A stretch of 64,000 nucleotides of DNA from Synechococcus sp. JA-2-3B'a(2-13) (GTDB lineage Bacteria > Cyanobacteriota > Cyanobacteriia > Thermostichales > Thermostichaceae). The notes beneath the pieces are model-generated. The model saw only the letters and a list, made by a program, of their open reading frames with translations, did not search any database and was not told the origin of the DNA. Positions 51,078 through 61,616 of the stretch are shown piece by piece; within the stretch, counting starts at the first letter, position 1, and every line of letters starts with the position of its first letter. A program made the translations under genes and the position numbers. Location: positions 1,455,001 to 1,519,000 of the forward strand of contig NC_007776.1 in assembly GCF_000013225.1 (NCBI RefSeq), written 5' to 3'.

Positions 51078-52073
51078 CTTTTGCGTAGGTACTGAATCTA
51101 GGGCAGGGGAAGGTCGTGGGGTCTCAAACCCAAAGGTGCCATCGACCAGGTAGAGGGGGCGGCCTTTCACTTCTTCAAAAACGCGGCCTAAATACTCGCC
51201 AATCACGCCCAAGCTGATCAGCTGGATCCCGCCCAAAAACAAGATCATCACCGCTAAAGAGGCATAGCCAGGTACATCGGAGCCAAAGAGCAAGGTGCGG
51301 ATGATGAGAAAAAGGCCATACAAAAAGGCTGGAACCGAGATCGCCAACCCTATGTAGCTCCACACCCGCAACGGCCAAGAGCTAAAAGAGGTGATGCCTT
51401 CTATGGCTAGGTTCCACAGCCGCCAGTAGTTCCACTGGGTTTTGCCGCGAAAGCGGGGGGCGCGATCGTAAAAAATGGCCGTTTGCCGGTAGCCCACCCA
51501 GGCAAAGATCCCTTTCATAAAGCGGGTGCGCTCTCGCAGCTGTTTAACTGCCTCCACCACCTGCCGATCCAGCAGTCGAAAATCCCCCGTATTGCGCGGG
51601 ATCCGCACCTGGCTGAGTTGATCAATCAACCAATAGAAGCCGTTGGCTGTAAAGCGTTTCAGCCAGCTTTCCCCTTGGCGGCTGCGACGCACTGCATAAA
51701 CCACCTGATAGCCTTGCCGCCACTGCTGCAGCATCTCCGGGATCAGCTCTGGCGGATCTTGCAGGTCGGCATCGATGGGAACGACAGCGTTGCCAGAGGC
51801 GTGATCGAGGCCGGCGGTGAGGGCGATCTCCTTGCCAAAACACCGGGAAAGGTTCACCACTTTGATGCGGGGATCCTGATGGTGAAAGGCGATCAGCTTT
51901 TCCAGTGTGTCGTCTTGGCTGCCATCGTTGACACAAATGATCTCGTAGGGAATCCCTAAAGGATCCAAGGTCTGCCGCAGACGCTCAAACAGGTGTTCCA
52001 GGTTGTCCGCCTCATTTTTGCAGGGGACAACAACCGATAATTCAACCAACTCAACCGGGGGCTCAGACAACAT
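51069..52073 (-). CDS. Family 2 glycosyltransferase (DPMS/GtrB-like)
   Basis: A 334-residue membrane enzyme using a nucleotide sugar to load a polyprenyl phosphate carrier. The GT-A domain shows LSVVVPCKNEADNLEHLFE, VPIDADLQDPPELIPEM with the metal-binding Asp residues and RIPRNTGDFRLLDRQVVEAV. Two C-terminal helices follow (YIGLAISVPAFLYGLFLIIRTLLFG, YASLAVMILFLGGIQLISLGVIG) as in GtrB-type proteins. It converges with the GTPase, overlapping it by 9 bases. Confidence 0.9.
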   Translation of the reverse strand: MLSEPPVELVELSVVVPCKNEADNLEHLFERLRQTLDPLGIPYEIICVNDGSQDDTLEKLIAFHHQDPRIKVVNLSRCFGKEIALTAGLDHASGNAVVPIDADLQDPPELIPEMLQQWRQGYQVVYAVRRSRQGESWLKRFTANGFYWLIDQLSQVRIPRNTGDFRLLDRQVVEAVKQLRERTRFMKGIFAWVGYRQTAIFYDRAPRFRGKTQWNYWRLWNLAIEGITSFSSWPLRVWSYIGLAISVPAFLYGLFLIIRTLLFGSDVPGYASLAVMILFLGGIQLISLGVIGEYLGRVFEEVKGRPLYLVDGTFGFETPRPSPALDSVPTQKLG

Positions 52074-52120
52074 CGAGAGGTGTCAGAATCGGGATCCCGT
52101 AGTTGGCCATCATTGTGCCA

Positions 52121-53080
52121 TCAGGGGGTGGCCGACATCTCCGCCACAATCGAGCGCAGCTCGTCTTCCGAGATGCGGTAGACCTCGTTGCAGAATTGGC
52201 AAACCGCTTCTGCCCCCTTGTCGGTGTGGATCATATCGAGCAACTCGTCCCGCCCCAGCATGCGCAGGGCCCCCTTCACTCGGTCGGAATTGCACTTGCA
52301 GTAGAAGCGGATGGTGCGCATTTCCGGCGCAATTTTCAGATCCAGGTCGCCCAGGCAAAGTTGCAACAGCTCCCGCAAGCCGCCGCCGCAAGCCAACATC
52401 GGGCTAAATTCTTCCACTTTGGCCAAACGGGCTTCCATCTCTGGGATCAGACTGGCCGGCGCCCCTGGCATCAGCTGCAACAACACTCCGCCGGCGGCGC
52501 GTACCCGCTGTGAGTCGAGATTTACTCCCAGAAGGACTGCCGAGGGAATCTGCTCTGAGGAGGAGAGGTAGTAGGTGATGTCGTCTCCCACCTCTCCCGA
52601 AACCAGCTCCACCGCGCTGGTGTAAGGCTGGCCATACCCCAGATCCCGCAGCACATGGAGGTAGCCATAGCGCCCAACGGCTTGGCCCACATCCAACTTG
52701 CTCTCGGCAGTGAGAGGAAGCTCAATGGCGGGGTTGCTCACATACCCGCGTACCGTGCCATCCAAGCCGGCATCCACCCAGATGTTGCCCAAGGGGCCAT
52801 TCCCTTTCAGTTGCAGGTTAATCCGCGCCTGGCGTCGCTTCAAGTTGGCCGCCAGCAACAGGGCTGCGCTCATGGCCCGCCCCAAGGCCACTGTCGCCAC
52901 ATAGGAGAGCTTGTGCCGCTCCCTTGCCTCTTGTACCGCCTGGGTGGCCACCAAGCCCACCACTCGGATTTTGCCTTCTGCCGCCGTGGCCCGGATGAGG
53001 TGATCCGGCAGAGATGAGGGCGTACCCTCAGAAATACCTTTCGCTCGCTTCAATCGTTCTGACCCAGAGGCATCCGTCAT
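52121..53080 (-). CDS. hslO: Redox-regulated chaperone Hsp33
   Basis: A 319-residue cytosolic holdase activated by oxidation. The N-terminal domain runs from DHLIRATAAEGKIRVVGLVA to about residue 230. The zinc centre is complete: FYCKCNSDR (Cys-x-Cys) and AVCQFCNEVY (Cys-x-x-Cys) near the C terminus. It is preceded by a short tail of extra residues (MTDASGSERLKRAKG). The start is ATG 53080. It is useful in a photosynthetic cell under oxidative and heat stress. Confidence 0.95.
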   Translation of the reverse strand: MTDASGSERLKRAKGISEGTPSSLPDHLIRATAAEGKIRVVGLVATQAVQEARERHKLSYVATVALGRAMSAALLLAANLKRRQARINLQLKGNGPLGNIWVDAGLDGTVRGYVSNPAIELPLTAESKLDVGQAVGRYGYLHVLRDLGYGQPYTSAVELVSGEVGDDITYYLSSSEQIPSAVLLGVNLDSQRVRAAGGVLLQLMPGAPASLIPEMEARLAKVEEFSPMLACGGGLRELLQLCLGDLDLKIAPEMRTIRFYCKCNSDRVKGALRMLGRDELLDMIHTDKGAEAVCQFCNEVYRISEDELRSIVAEMSATP

Positions 53081-53398
53081 CGCAACCTCAACGCATGTCT
53101 TAAACCAAGCCTGCAGGGATCCCCTGGCGACTCAGCCTTCATTCTAAGTGAGTCTAAGTGAGATTGTAGCCCCTCTCTTGCCGGACTTTGGGGAGGGAAC
53201 TGCCCTGTCGGGGCGGGAATGAGACTGTCCGCTCTGAAAGACCTACGCAACACTGGTCGCGCCAGCGGGACGGCCCTTTTCTGGGAGAGATTTTAAGAAG
53301 TGTGAAGATCTGAGATGGCAGACGGCAAGCATATCGGAAAATAACTTGCGGGTATGCTCGTCATACTCTTTAAAAAATCGACTTGAGGATGGATATCC
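53081..53398. other. apcA upstream region with repeats
   Basis: 318 bases. It contains a short tandem TCTAAGTGAG repeat (53143-53162), an 18-base match to the sequence at 63795-63812 (CCGCTCTGAAAGACCTAC at 53229-53246) and a palindromic repeat copy at 53255-53280. A strong apc promoter must lie here, but its -10 cannot be chosen with confidence. Confidence 0.5.
53255..53280 (+). repeat. Palindromic repeat copy upstream of apcA
   Basis: GGTCGCGCCAGCGGGACGGC then CCTTTT. The stem is imperfect in this copy. It lies about 120 bases before the apcA ATG, in the likely promoter or 5' leader. Confidence 0.75.
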
Positions 53399-53884
53399 AT
53401 GAGTGTTGTTACGAAATCGATTGTGAACGCGGACGCGGAGGCCCGCTACCTCAGCCCGGGGGAACTGGATCGGATCAAGTCCTTTGTCACCTCGGGCGAG
53501 AAGCGGTTGCGCATTGCTCAAGTCTTAACCGAGTCTCGTGAGCGCATCGTCAAACAAGCTGCCGACCAACTCTTCCAGAAGCGCCCCGACATTGTCTCTC
53601 CGGGGGGCAATGCCTACGGGGAAGAGATGACGGCGACTTGCCTGCGCGATATGGACTACTACCTGCGCCTGATCACTTACGGCATCATTGCCGGCGATGT
53701 CACCCCGATTGAAGAGATCGGCCTGGTGGGTGTCCGCGAGATGTACAACTCCCTGGGCACACCCATTCCGGCGGTGGCCGAGAGCATTCGTCAAATGAAG
53801 CAGGTGGCCATGGGTCTGCTCTCTCCTGACGATGCGGCTGAAGCCGGCTACTACTTCGACTTTGTGGTGGGGGCAATGAGCTAA
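53399..53884 (+). CDS. apcA: Allophycocyanin alpha subunit
   Basis: Core phycobiliprotein that passes light energy from phycocyanin rods to photosystem II. It has 161 residues, standard. The phycocyanobilin-attaching Cys is in [18 protein letters not shown] (about 81). [21 protein letters not shown] is the usual N terminus. RBS GAGG precedes ATG 53399. It is first in apcA-apcB-apcC; apcE is not adjacent. Confidence 0.97.
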   Translation: MSVVTKSIVNADAEARYLSPGELDRIKSFVTSGEKRLRIAQVLTESRERIVKQAADQLFQKRPDIVSPGGNAYGEEMTATCLRDMDYYLRLITYGIIAGDVTPIEEIGLVGVREMYNSLGTPIPAVAESIRQMKQVAMGLLSPDDAAEAGYYFDFVVGAMS

Positions 53885-53947
53885 TCCCTCATTGTTTTTG
53901 CCGCACAACCCTTTGCTGTTCGTCGATTTGGATTTAGGAAGCTCATC

Positions 53948-54433
53948 ATGCAAGACGCAATTACTGCTGTAATCAACAGCTACGATGTTCAAGGCAAGTA
54001 TCTGGACAGCTCGGCCATGGAGAAGTTGAAAGCCTTCTTCGCCACAGGCGAGCTGCGGGTGCGGGCGGCTGCCACCATCGCGGCCAATGCCTCCACCATC
54101 GTCAAGGATGCTGCTGCCAAGGCGTTGCTGTACTCTGATCTCACCCGTCCTGGCGGCAACATGTACACCACCCGTCGCTATGCTGCCTGCATCCGCGACA
54201 TGGACTACTACCTGCGCTACGCCACCTACGCCATGCTGGCCGGGGATCCCTCCATTCTGGACGAGCGGGTGCTGAACGGGCTCAAGGAGACCTACAATTC
54301 CCTGGGAGTGCCCATTGGGGCAACCATCCAGGCCATCCAAGCCATGAAAGAGGTAACTGCCGCTCTGGTGGGTGCTGAGGCCGGCAAGGAAATGGGGGTG
54401 TACTTCGATTACATCTGCTCTGGCCTGAGCTAA
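53948..54433 (+). CDS. apcB: Allophycocyanin beta subunit
   Basis: Partner of ApcA in the phycobilisome core trimer. It has 161 residues. Bilin Cys in [18 protein letters not shown]; the Asn that is methylated in beta subunits lies in [30 protein letters not shown] is the normal start. It begins 63 bases after apcA with RBS AGGAAG, consistent with one transcript. Confidence 0.97.
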   Translation: MQDAITAVINSYDVQGKYLDSSAMEKLKAFFATGELRVRAAATIAANASTIVKDAAAKALLYSDLTRPGGNMYTTRRYAACIRDMDYYLRYATYAMLAGDPSILDERVLNGLKETYNSLGVPIGATIQAIQAMKEVTAALVGAEAGKEMGVYFDYICSGLS

Positions 54434-54599
54434 CTCCCGGCGTCATTGCCTCAGGGGAGGTGCATTCTTCAACGAGCACGGCGGGCGATTTGCCACAGGG
54501 ATCTGGTGTGCTAGCTGAAGTACGCGAGCTTTCTGGGGTGAGTCGCCTGTTTTGCTGGTCAAGATAGCCCATTTTGTTGTTGAGCGGGGATCCCATATC

Positions 54600-54803
54600 A
54601 TGCGCATGTTCAAGATCACGGCCTGTGTGCCCAGCCAAACCCGAATTCGCACCCAGCGGGAGCTGCAAAATACCTACTTCACCAAGCTGGTGCCCTATGA
54701 GAACTGGTTTCGGGAACAGCAGCGCATCCAGAAATCGGGTGGCCGCATCCTGAAGGTGGAGCTGGCCACGGGTAAGCCTGGGATGGACGTAGGACTGCTG
54801 TAG
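54600..54803 (+). CDS. apcC: Phycobilisome 7.8-kDa core linker
   Basis: A 67-residue capping linker inside the allophycocyanin core. The entire sequence from MRMFKITACVPSQTRIRTQR to the C terminus is typical of the family. ATG 54600 is used because the Met-Arg-Met start is standard; the gap to apcB is 166 bases, wider than the apcA-apcB gap. Confidence 0.96.
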   Translation: MRMFKITACVPSQTRIRTQRELQNTYFTKLVPYENWFREQQRIQKSGGRILKVELATGKPGMDVGLL

Positions 54804-54936
54804 TTCCCCTATTCGTTCGTTGCTTTCCCTCGGATACTGAGAAATAGCCCTCTGCAGATCCGGTATGCCCAGCTCTGGAAGCTCTGTTCTTGGGGTTGGG
54901 GTAGCGGATCTGGCCGTTTTGTAGGGGTGGGGGTAG

Positions 54937-55965
54937 ATGTTGCCTGATGTGCCGACCCGGTTGGAGCCAATCATCGCTGCCCACAACCTGAGCAAGGTTT
55001 ACCCGGTGGCCGTCAAGGATCCCGGAGTGGTTGGCACCCTGCGCCACTTTTTTCGCCGCACCTATCGCCACATCCCGGCGGTGCAGTCCGTGAGCTTTCA
55101 AGTTCAGCCGGGGGAGATGGTGGGATTCTTGGGGCCCAACGGGGCGGGCAAGACCACGACCCTCAAGATGTTGACCGGTTTGATCTATCCGTCCGGCGGC
55201 ACGGTGCAGGTGGTCGGCCATGTGCCTTACCGCCGGGAGCCGGCGTTTTTGCGGCAGATCACCCTGGTGATGGGACAGAAGCAGCAGCTCATTTGGGATC
55301 TGCCGGCAATGGACTCTCTGCGCATCAACGCTGCCGTTTACGAGATCCCTGAGAAGGAGTTTCGGGAGCGGGTGGGGGAGCTGGCAGAGCTGCTCGACCT
55401 AGAAAGCAAGCTGAAGCAACCGGTGCGCAAGCTCTCGCTGGGGGAGCGGATGAAGGCGGAGCTGTTGGCGGCTCTGTTGCACCGCCCGCAGATCTTGTTT
55501 TTGGACGAGCCCACCTTGGGGTTGGATGTCAACGCCCAGGCCGGCGTGCGGCAATTTCTGCGGGACTACAACCGCCGCTATGGAGCAACGGTGCTGTTGA
55601 CCAGCCATTACATGGCCGATATTACTGCGCTGTGCCAACGGGTGCTGGTCATCAACGCGGGGCAGCTCATGTACGATGGCGACCTCGAGGCATTGCTGGA
55701 GCGCTTTGCCCCCTACCGAGAGGTGAGGTTGAAATTGGCTCGCCCTTGCCCTGTTGCCCAACTGCAGCTCTATGGAGAGGTGCGCACGGACGGGGATCCG
55801 GGCAGCTGTGAGGCGCGGCTGTGGGTGCAGCGGGAGCAGCTCACCCAAACGGTGGCCAAGCTCTTGGCAGAGCTGGATGTGCTGGATCTAACGGTAACCG
55901 ACCCGCCCATCGAGGAAGTGATCGGGCGGGTGTTTGCGGATGGGATCCCTTCGGCCAGCCCATAG
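54937..55965 (+). CDS. ABC transporter ATP-binding protein (ABC-2 type)
   Basis: A 342-residue ATPase. Walker A GPNGAGKTT, the Q-loop GQKQQLIWDLPAMDSL, signature LSLGERMKAELLAALL and Walker B ILFLDEPTLGLD are intact. The long N-terminal insert before Walker A (VKDPGVVGTLRHFFRRTYRH) and the C-terminal ~80-residue domain are typical of NatA/YhbF-like ATPases that pair with ABC-2 membrane proteins. No permease gene follows in the window, so its partner is elsewhere. Substrate unknown. Confidence 0.88.
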   Translation: MLPDVPTRLEPIIAAHNLSKVYPVAVKDPGVVGTLRHFFRRTYRHIPAVQSVSFQVQPGEMVGFLGPNGAGKTTTLKMLTGLIYPSGGTVQVVGHVPYRREPAFLRQITLVMGQKQQLIWDLPAMDSLRINAAVYEIPEKEFRERVGELAELLDLESKLKQPVRKLSLGERMKAELLAALLHRPQILFLDEPTLGLDVNAQAGVRQFLRDYNRRYGATVLLTSHYMADITALCQRVLVINAGQLMYDGDLEALLERFAPYREVRLKLARPCPVAQLQLYGEVRTDGDPGSCEARLWVQREQLTQTVAKLLAELDVLDLTVTDPPIEEVIGRVFADGIPSASP

Positions 55966-56095
55966 GGTCATTTGCAACAGGGTTAGGTTGAGCGTGGGCT
56001 CCCTTCTTCCCCAAGAGGAGAGGGGCTGGGGGTGAGGGTCAGCAGCGAAGGATCCCAGCTTTGTTGGAAACGACTGGGATTCCCTAACCCTTCCC

Positions 56096-57736
56096 TCAGA
56101 TCTTCTGGGCAGCAGCCTCGCGCTGGTCAGCCGTCGAGCGTGCCGCGTGCAGCGCAGAGTAGAGCTTGTTGAGGGCATTCATGTAGGCTTGGGCCGAAGC
56201 GACGATGATGTCGGTGTTGGCGGCATGGCCGGAAAAGATGCGGTCTTCGTGGCGCAGGCGGATGGTGACTTCCCCAATGGCGTCGATGCCGGCAGTAACC
56301 GATTGGACAGAAAACTCGATTAACTTGTTGGGGATATTGACAATGCGGTTGATGGCCTTGTACACCGCATCCACCGGGCCTGTGCCCACGGCAGCGTCCA
56401 CCCGCTCTTCCCCTTCCGGGGTTACCAGGCGCACCGTGGCAGTGGGAGCCTCTCGATTGCCACACACCACTTGGACATGCTCCAGGCGGTAGAGTTCGGG
56501 CACCGGGCGAGTTTCGTCGTTAACAATCGCTTCCAGATCCAGGTCGGAGATTTCTTTTTTCTTGTCAGCCAGCTCTTTGAAGCGCAAGAAGGCCTTGTTC
56601 AGATCCTGCTCCGACAGCTCGAACCCCAGTTCTTTGAGGCGGTTGCGAAAGGCGTTGCGGCCCGAGTGCTTGCCCAACACCAAGGTGCTCGATTGCAGGC
56701 CGATGGTCTGTGCATCCATGATCTCATAGGTCTGGCGGTTCTTCAACATGCCGTCCTGGTGGATGCCAGATTCGTGGGCAAAGGCGTTGGAGCCGACGAT
56801 AGCCTTGTTGGGCTGCACCAACATGCCAGTGAGGTTGGAGACGAGGCGCGAGGTGCGATAGATCTCCTGAGTTTTGATGTGGGTGAGGGGCTTCTCGGAG
56901 TCCACCGGCAGGCCGAAGTAGGGGTTGAAGTAGCTGCGCCGCACATGCAAGGCCATCACCAACTCTTCCAGGGCTGTGTTGCCGGCCCGCTCACCAATGC
57001 CGTTGACCGTCACTTCCACCTGACGGGCGCCCTGCTTAATCGCTTCCAAGAAGTTGGCCACCGAGACGCCCAGATCGTCGTGGCCGTGCACAGAAAGGAT
57101 CGCTTGCTTGATGTTGGGCACATTTTCGCGGATGCCCTTGATCAGTTGGCCGAACTCCTCCGGCATGACGTAGCCGACGGTATCGGGGATGTTGATGGTT
57201 TTGGCCCCCGCCCGAATGGCCGCCTCGACGACCTGGTATAGGAACTCTGGGTCAGAGCGGGTGGCATCCATCATGGAAAACTCCACATCCTCCACGAAGG
57301 ACTTGGCGTAGGCCACCATCTCTTCGGCAATTTGCAGCACCTCAGCGCGGGTTTTGCGCAACTGATACTTCAGGTGAATGTCGGAGGTGGAGATGAAGGT
57401 GTGGATGCGGGGCTTGGCAGCAGGCTTTAGGGCGGCGGCGGCGGCCTCAATGTCCGGCTTGAGGGCGCGGGCCAGGCTGCAAATCACAGGGCCATCGGGG
57501 GTTCCCACCTGCTCGGCCACCTTCTGCACGGCCTCAAAGTCACCAGGGCTGGCATAGGCAAATCCCGCTTCGATGATATCGACGCCCAGCCGGGCCAACT
57601 GCCGGGCAATGGCCAGCTTTTCTTCGGTGTTGAGGGTGGCGCCGGGGCACTGCTCCCCGTCTCGCAGGGTGGTGTCGAAAATGAGTACATGATCCAAAGC
57701 TTGGCCATCAAACCCGGCGACCGCGGCAGCATCCAT
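56096..57736 (-). CDS. leuA: 2-isopropylmalate synthase
   Basis: Condenses 2-oxoisovalerate with acetyl-CoA, the first committed step to leucine. It has 546 residues. The TIM-barrel start [18 protein letters not shown], catalytic region [18 protein letters not shown] (metal-binding His), [12 protein letters not shown], and a C-terminal regulatory domain that should bind leucine (about 400-530). The start is ATG 57736. It follows the N-acetyltransferase gene by 59 bases on the same strand. Confidence 0.96.
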   Translation of the reverse strand: MDAAAVAGFDGQALDHVLIFDTTLRDGEQCPGATLNTEEKLAIARQLARLGVDIIEAGFAYASPGDFEAVQKVAEQVGTPDGPVICSLARALKPDIEAAAAALKPAAKPRIHTFISTSDIHLKYQLRKTRAEVLQIAEEMVAYAKSFVEDVEFSMMDATRSDPEFLYQVVEAAIRAGAKTINIPDTVGYVMPEEFGQLIKGIRENVPNIKQAILSVHGHDDLGVSVANFLEAIKQGARQVEVTVNGIGERAGNTALEELVMALHVRRSYFNPYFGLPVDSEKPLTHIKTQEIYRTSRLVSNLTGMLVQPNKAIVGSNAFAHESGIHQDGMLKNRQTYEIMDAQTIGLQSSTLVLGKHSGRNAFRNRLKELGFELSEQDLNKAFLRFKELADKKKEISDLDLEAIVNDETRPVPELYRLEHVQVVCGNREAPTATVRLVTPEGEERVDAAVGTGPVDAVYKAINRIVNIPNKLIEFSVQSVTAGIDAIGEVTIRLRHEDRIFSGHAANTDIIVASAQAYMNALNKLYSALHAARSTADQREAAAQKI

Positions 57737-57795
57737 AACGGTTACTGAGATAACGAAACATTGCCTTACTATTTTGACATTAACTGGCAGGGGTT

Positions 57796-58710
57796 CTAGC
57801 CTTGTTTGGGGAAGATTTGGGTGGGCTCTGTTGAGACGTCATTGGGCTTGGGTCTTGCAACCTTTCCCCTCGGATCCCCAGCGGCGGCAGGAGATGGGGG
57901 AAGGCAGATCCCGAAGGCGCAGGCGAGCAGTTGTTCATACTCTTTTTCATCCCTGAGAGGGCGTTCCCAGCGGCCTTCTGGGGTGGTCTCGATCCACTTA
58001 AAAGAGCCATTGGCGCGGGCGGTGAGGGTGACCCGTCCGGTCGGAGTGGCCAGGGTGCAAAGGCGCAGCCGGGTAAACATCGATTCTGGCGAAGTTTGGT
58101 GAAAGTGGCACATGGGCTCGAACTCCTGCAGGGAGCGTGGGATCCGATCCAGAAGAAATAGAGTTTTCCAGGTGCGATCCGGCTGTTCCTGCTGAATGAG
58201 CCAATAACGGCAAGCAGTGGGATCCCCTGGCCAAAGGGTGAGGCGGTAGCGTCCTTCAGCCTGGGCTTGAATCCCGGGATCCCCCAGCCGCAACGGCTCG
58301 CGAAAGGCCTCCCCATACCCCACATCTGCCAGCCAGGCTTCATCGCCGATGTTCACCTGCACAGCCAAGTGGTTGCACTCAGGTCCAAAGCGGACATCGG
58401 ACTCCGACCGGCTCACCTGTCCTGAGAGTAGGTGTACCGAAAACCCCATTCCCTGCAAGGCAGCGGCCAGCAGGCTGTTCAGCTCAAAGCAAAAGCCGCC
58501 CCGCCGCTCTCGGACGATTTTTTGGAACAAGAAATCCCGCTCCAGGCGAATGGCACGACCCCGATGAATGTCCAGATTTTCAAACGGCACCCGCAGCAGG
58601 TGGGCTAGGTGGATCTGGCGGAGGGTTTGCAGGGTGGGCTGGGTGGGGCCAACGTAGCCAATCCGATCCAAGTAGGCCCTGATTTGGGAGGGGGTCAGTG
58701 GCTCTAGCAT
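57796..58710 (-). CDS. Arylamine N-acetyltransferase
   Basis: A 304-residue NAT. The catalytic triad is visible: Cys in [12 protein letters not shown], His in [11 protein letters not shown] and Asp in WLADVGYGE. It would transfer acetyl from acetyl-CoA to aromatic amines or hydrazines; the physiological substrate is unknown. ATG 58710 starts the conserved [13 protein letters not shown] region; a TTG at 58740 adds 10 residues. The C-terminal ~30 residues ([18 protein letters not shown]) look like a non-conserved extension. Confidence 0.88.
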   Translation of the reverse strand: MLEPLTPSQIRAYLDRIGYVGPTQPTLQTLRQIHLAHLLRVPFENLDIHRGRAIRLERDFLFQKIVRERRGGFCFELNSLLAAALQGMGFSVHLLSGQVSRSESDVRFGPECNHLAVQVNIGDEAWLADVGYGEAFREPLRLGDPGIQAQAEGRYRLTLWPGDPTACRYWLIQQEQPDRTWKTLFLLDRIPRSLQEFEPMCHFHQTSPESMFTRLRLCTLATPTGRVTLTARANGSFKWIETTPEGRWERPLRDEKEYEQLLACAFGICLPPSPAAAGDPRGKVARPKPNDVSTEPTQIFPKQG

Positions 58711-58961
58711 CAGCACAGAAGCCGGTTGGCTGCCAAGCAAGCTTTTGGCCTACCCTAGCCTTGCCCCGGATCCCCGGCCAGAGCCAGAAGAACAGTTCAC
58801 TGGAATCTGAAAGACGGCATCTTTTCCCCGGAGCCGATTTTTCTGTGGCTGTAGGGATCCCTGATGAGTAGGAGATGGGCAGAGGATTCTGGTGGACAAA
58901 CCGGCCAAAGATTGCCCAAGATTGTCCACAAGATCGTTCAAAGCAGGTGGGAGCACTGTCA

Positions 58962-59243
58962 ATGGTTGCTGCCCAAAATCCAGCCCCCGATGAGCTTTTT
59001 CCCATCACGCTGAAGCTCTTTGCCATCTATCAAGAAGTGATCGGACAAACTGAAATGTGCCTGCAGGTGAGCCCCGGTACCACCGTCGGGCAGCTGTGCG
59101 ATCAACTGATCCAGCGCTACCCCAGCTTGGCTCCTTGGCGCTCCCAAACGCGCTTCGGTCTCAACCTCAATTTTGTAGCTGCCGACACTCCCCTATCGGC
59201 GGGAGACGAAGTCGTCCTGATCCCTCCGGTCAGCGGGGGCTGA
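58962..59243 (+). CDS. moaD: MoaD/ThiS-family sulfur-carrier protein (molybdopterin synthase small subunit)
   Basis: A 93-residue ubiquitin-like protein. LKLFAIYQEVIGQTEMCLQV and VGQLCDQLIQRYP lead to the C-terminal LIPPVSGG, the Gly-Gly that is thiocarboxylated. In MoaD it donates sulfur to precursor Z. moaE is not adjacent. ATG 58962 gives the normal length; an earlier ATG at 58875 is less likely. Confidence 0.88.
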   Translation: MVAAQNPAPDELFPITLKLFAIYQEVIGQTEMCLQVSPGTTVGQLCDQLIQRYPSLAPWRSQTRFGLNLNFVAADTPLSAGDEVVLIPPVSGG

Positions 59244-59302
59244 AAAGGAGCAAAAGGAGAATGCTACGATAGCGGCAAGAAAAAAAGAAGGCGAAGCGTT
59301 AC

Positions 59303-61441
59303 ATGGCAGAATACACTCGGTCGATTTCCTTTTATGGGCGGGAAATTGACATCAATATTGGGCTGATGGCCCCCCAGGCAGGGTGTGGGGTTTGGCTGAC
59401 TTCGGGCGAAACCTCGATTTTGGTTACCGCCACACGGCAGCCAGGCCGGCCTGGCGTTGATTTTATGCCCTTGTTGGTCGATTACGAAGAGCGCCTCTAC
59501 GCAGCGGGGCGGATCCCAGGGGGATATCTGCGGCGAGAAGGCCGGCCACCGGAACGGGCCACTTTGATCTCTCGCTTAATAGACCGACCCATTCGTCCGT
59601 TGTTCCCGGAATGGCTGCGGGATGATGTGCAGGTGGTGGCCACCACCCTCTCGGTGGACGATACGGTGCCGCCCGATGTGTTGTGTATTTTGGGAGCCTC
59701 GTTAGCCATTCACGGCGCTCGCATCCCCTTCAATGGCCCCGTGGCGGCGGTGCGGGTGGGCTTGGTCAAGGATGAATTTATCCTCAACCCCACCTATGCC
59801 GAAATTGAGGCGGGCGATCTGGATCTGGTGGTGGCCGGCTGTGCCGATGGCGTGATCATGGTGGAAGCCGGGGCCAACCAACTGCCGGAAAAGGATGTGG
59901 TGGAGGCCATCGAGTTTGGTTTTGAGGCCATCCAGGAGCTGCTCAAAGCCCAACAGCAAGTCCTGGCGGATCTCAACATCACCCCGGTAGAGCTGCCCCC
60001 TCCCCCCAAAAACGAGGAGCTGATTGCCTTTGTAGAAGAGCAGGCTCAGGAGGGCATTCGCTCCATTCTCAGGCAGTTTTTGGACAAGACCAGCCGGGAA
60101 CAGCAACTGGAGGAGCTCAAGGCCAAGCTGGAGGCCCAAATCCAGGAACGGCCAGAGGGGGATCCCTTGCGGCTCTATCTTCTGGAAAACCCCAAAGAGT
60201 TGGACAACCAGTTCAAGGCTCTGCTCAAGAAGCTGATGCGCCAGCAAATCCTGCAAGAGGGGGTGCGGGTAGATGGACGCAAGCTGGACGAGGTGCGACC
60301 GGTCTCTTGCCGGGTGGGTTTGATCCCAAGGGTTCACGGCAGTGCCTTGTTCAATCGCGGCCTCACCCAAGTCCTTTCCATCACTACCCTCGGCACGCCC
60401 GGCGATGCCCAGGAGCTGGACGACTTGCACCCGGTGGATGAGAAGCGCTACATGCACCACTACAATTTTCCGGGCTTTTCGGTGGGAGAAACGCGGCCTT
60501 CACGCTCGCCGGGACGGCGGGAGATTGGTCATGGGGCGCTGGCGGAGCGGGCCTTGGTGCCGGTGCTGCCCAAGGAAGAGGAGTTTCCCTACGTGGTGAG
60601 GGTGGTGTCGGAAGTGCTCTCCTCCAACGGCTCCACCTCGATGGGATCCGTCTGTGGCTCTACCCTTTCTCTGATGGATGCCGGGGTGCCGATCAAAGCG
60701 CCGGTCAGCGGGGTGGCCATGGGCCTTATTAAGGAGGGGGATGAGGTGCGCATCCTCACCGACATCCAGGGGATCGAGGACTTTCTGGGCGACATGGACT
60801 TCAAGGTGGCCGGTACGCGGGCGGGGATCACCGCTCTGCAAATGGACATGAAAATCACCGGCATCACCGTTGACGTGGTGGAACAGGCCATCCGGCAAGC
60901 CAAGGCCGGACGCGAGTTCATCCTCGACAAGATGCTGGAGACGATTGCTGCGCCTCGACCCCAGTTGGCCAAAACGGCTCCCCGTCTGCTCACGTTCAAG
61001 GTGGATCCCGAGGATATCGGCAAGATCATCGGCCCCGGTGGCAAGACCGTGCGCGGCATCACCGAAGCGACAGGGGCCAAGGTGGACATCAGCGACGACG
61101 GCACAATCACCGTGTCTTCCTCGGTGGGCGGCCAGGCGGAGGCGGCGCGGGCGATGATCGAAAATCTGGTGCGGCGGGTGGAAGAGGGGCAGGTGTATTT
61201 GGGCAAGGTGACCCGCATCATCCCCATCGGCGCTTTTGTGGAGTTTTTGCCCGGCAAAGAGGGCATGATCCACATTTCGCAACTGGCGGAGTACCGCGTC
61301 GGCAGGGTGGAAGACGAGGTGGCTGTGGAAGATGAGGTGGTGGTCAAGGTGCGCAGCATCGATCACAAAGGCCGTATCAACCTCACTCGCCTCGGCATTA
61401 GCCCTGAGGAAGCAGCGCGGGTGCGCAACCATCACCACTGA
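59303..61441 (+). CDS. pnp: Polynucleotide phosphorylase
   Basis: 3'-to-5' exoribonuclease and polymerase; in cyanobacteria it also makes RNA tails. It has 712 residues. Two RNase PH-like domains are linked by a helical segment; the second contains [20 protein letters not shown] (phosphate-binding). Then KH domain [20 protein letters not shown] (about 565) and S1 domain [20 protein letters not shown] (about 630). It ends in three His codons. It lies 59 bases after moaD. Confidence 0.97.
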   Translation: MAEYTRSISFYGREIDINIGLMAPQAGCGVWLTSGETSILVTATRQPGRPGVDFMPLLVDYEERLYAAGRIPGGYLRREGRPPERATLISRLIDRPIRPLFPEWLRDDVQVVATTLSVDDTVPPDVLCILGASLAIHGARIPFNGPVAAVRVGLVKDEFILNPTYAEIEAGDLDLVVAGCADGVIMVEAGANQLPEKDVVEAIEFGFEAIQELLKAQQQVLADLNITPVELPPPPKNEELIAFVEEQAQEGIRSILRQFLDKTSREQQLEELKAKLEAQIQERPEGDPLRLYLLENPKELDNQFKALLKKLMRQQILQEGVRVDGRKLDEVRPVSCRVGLIPRVHGSALFNRGLTQVLSITTLGTPGDAQELDDLHPVDEKRYMHHYNFPGFSVGETRPSRSPGRREIGHGALAERALVPVLPKEEEFPYVVRVVSEVLSSNGSTSMGSVCGSTLSLMDAGVPIKAPVSGVAMGLIKEGDEVRILTDIQGIEDFLGDMDFKVAGTRAGITALQMDMKITGITVDVVEQAIRQAKAGREFILDKMLETIAAPRPQLAKTAPRLLTFKVDPEDIGKIIGPGGKTVRGITEATGAKVDISDDGTITVSSSVGGQAEAARAMIENLVRRVEEGQVYLGKVTRIIPIGAFVEFLPGKEGMIHISQLAEYRVGRVEDEVAVEDEVVVKVRSIDHKGRINLTRLGISPEEAARVRNHHH

Positions 61442-61524
61442 GGCTGCGGTTTTCCCCCAGCAACGGGGGGGCCAGGGATCCCCTCGACAGCCGCCGGCAG
61501 CGGCCAAAATGGCAGAGAAAACTC

Positions 61525-61611
61525 CATCGCGACAGCGGTGCGGAGCGCTTTTTAGCTGGCTCGCGTCTGCACTGCCGTTCGTGTGGTCGCGTCAGCGGTG
61601 CAAAGCCCTTT
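61525..61611 (+). repeat. Two palindromic repeat copies between pnp and the CHASE2 kinase
   Basis: CATCGCGACAGCGGTGCGGA then GCGCTTTT at 61525-61552 and GGTCGCGTCAGCGGTGCAAA then GCCCTTT at 61585-61611. They may have displaced the original start of the downstream gene; they are open in its frame (TPSRQRCGAL and WSRQRCKAL). Confidence 0.85.
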
Positions 61612-61616
61612 GCAAT

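Noticed and set aside
57737-57795. Possible leucine leader peptide before leuA
   Set aside because: No Leu-rich short frame or terminator-like hairpin was found in the 59-base gap.
60490-60530. Repeat insertion in pnp ([11 protein letters not shown])
   Set aside because: This is the conserved phosphate-binding motif of PNPase; the resemblance to the repeat is chance.
61332-61616. N-terminal extension of the CHASE2 kinase through the end of pnp
   Set aside because: Overlaps pnp in another frame and runs through repeat copies; no conserved residues.
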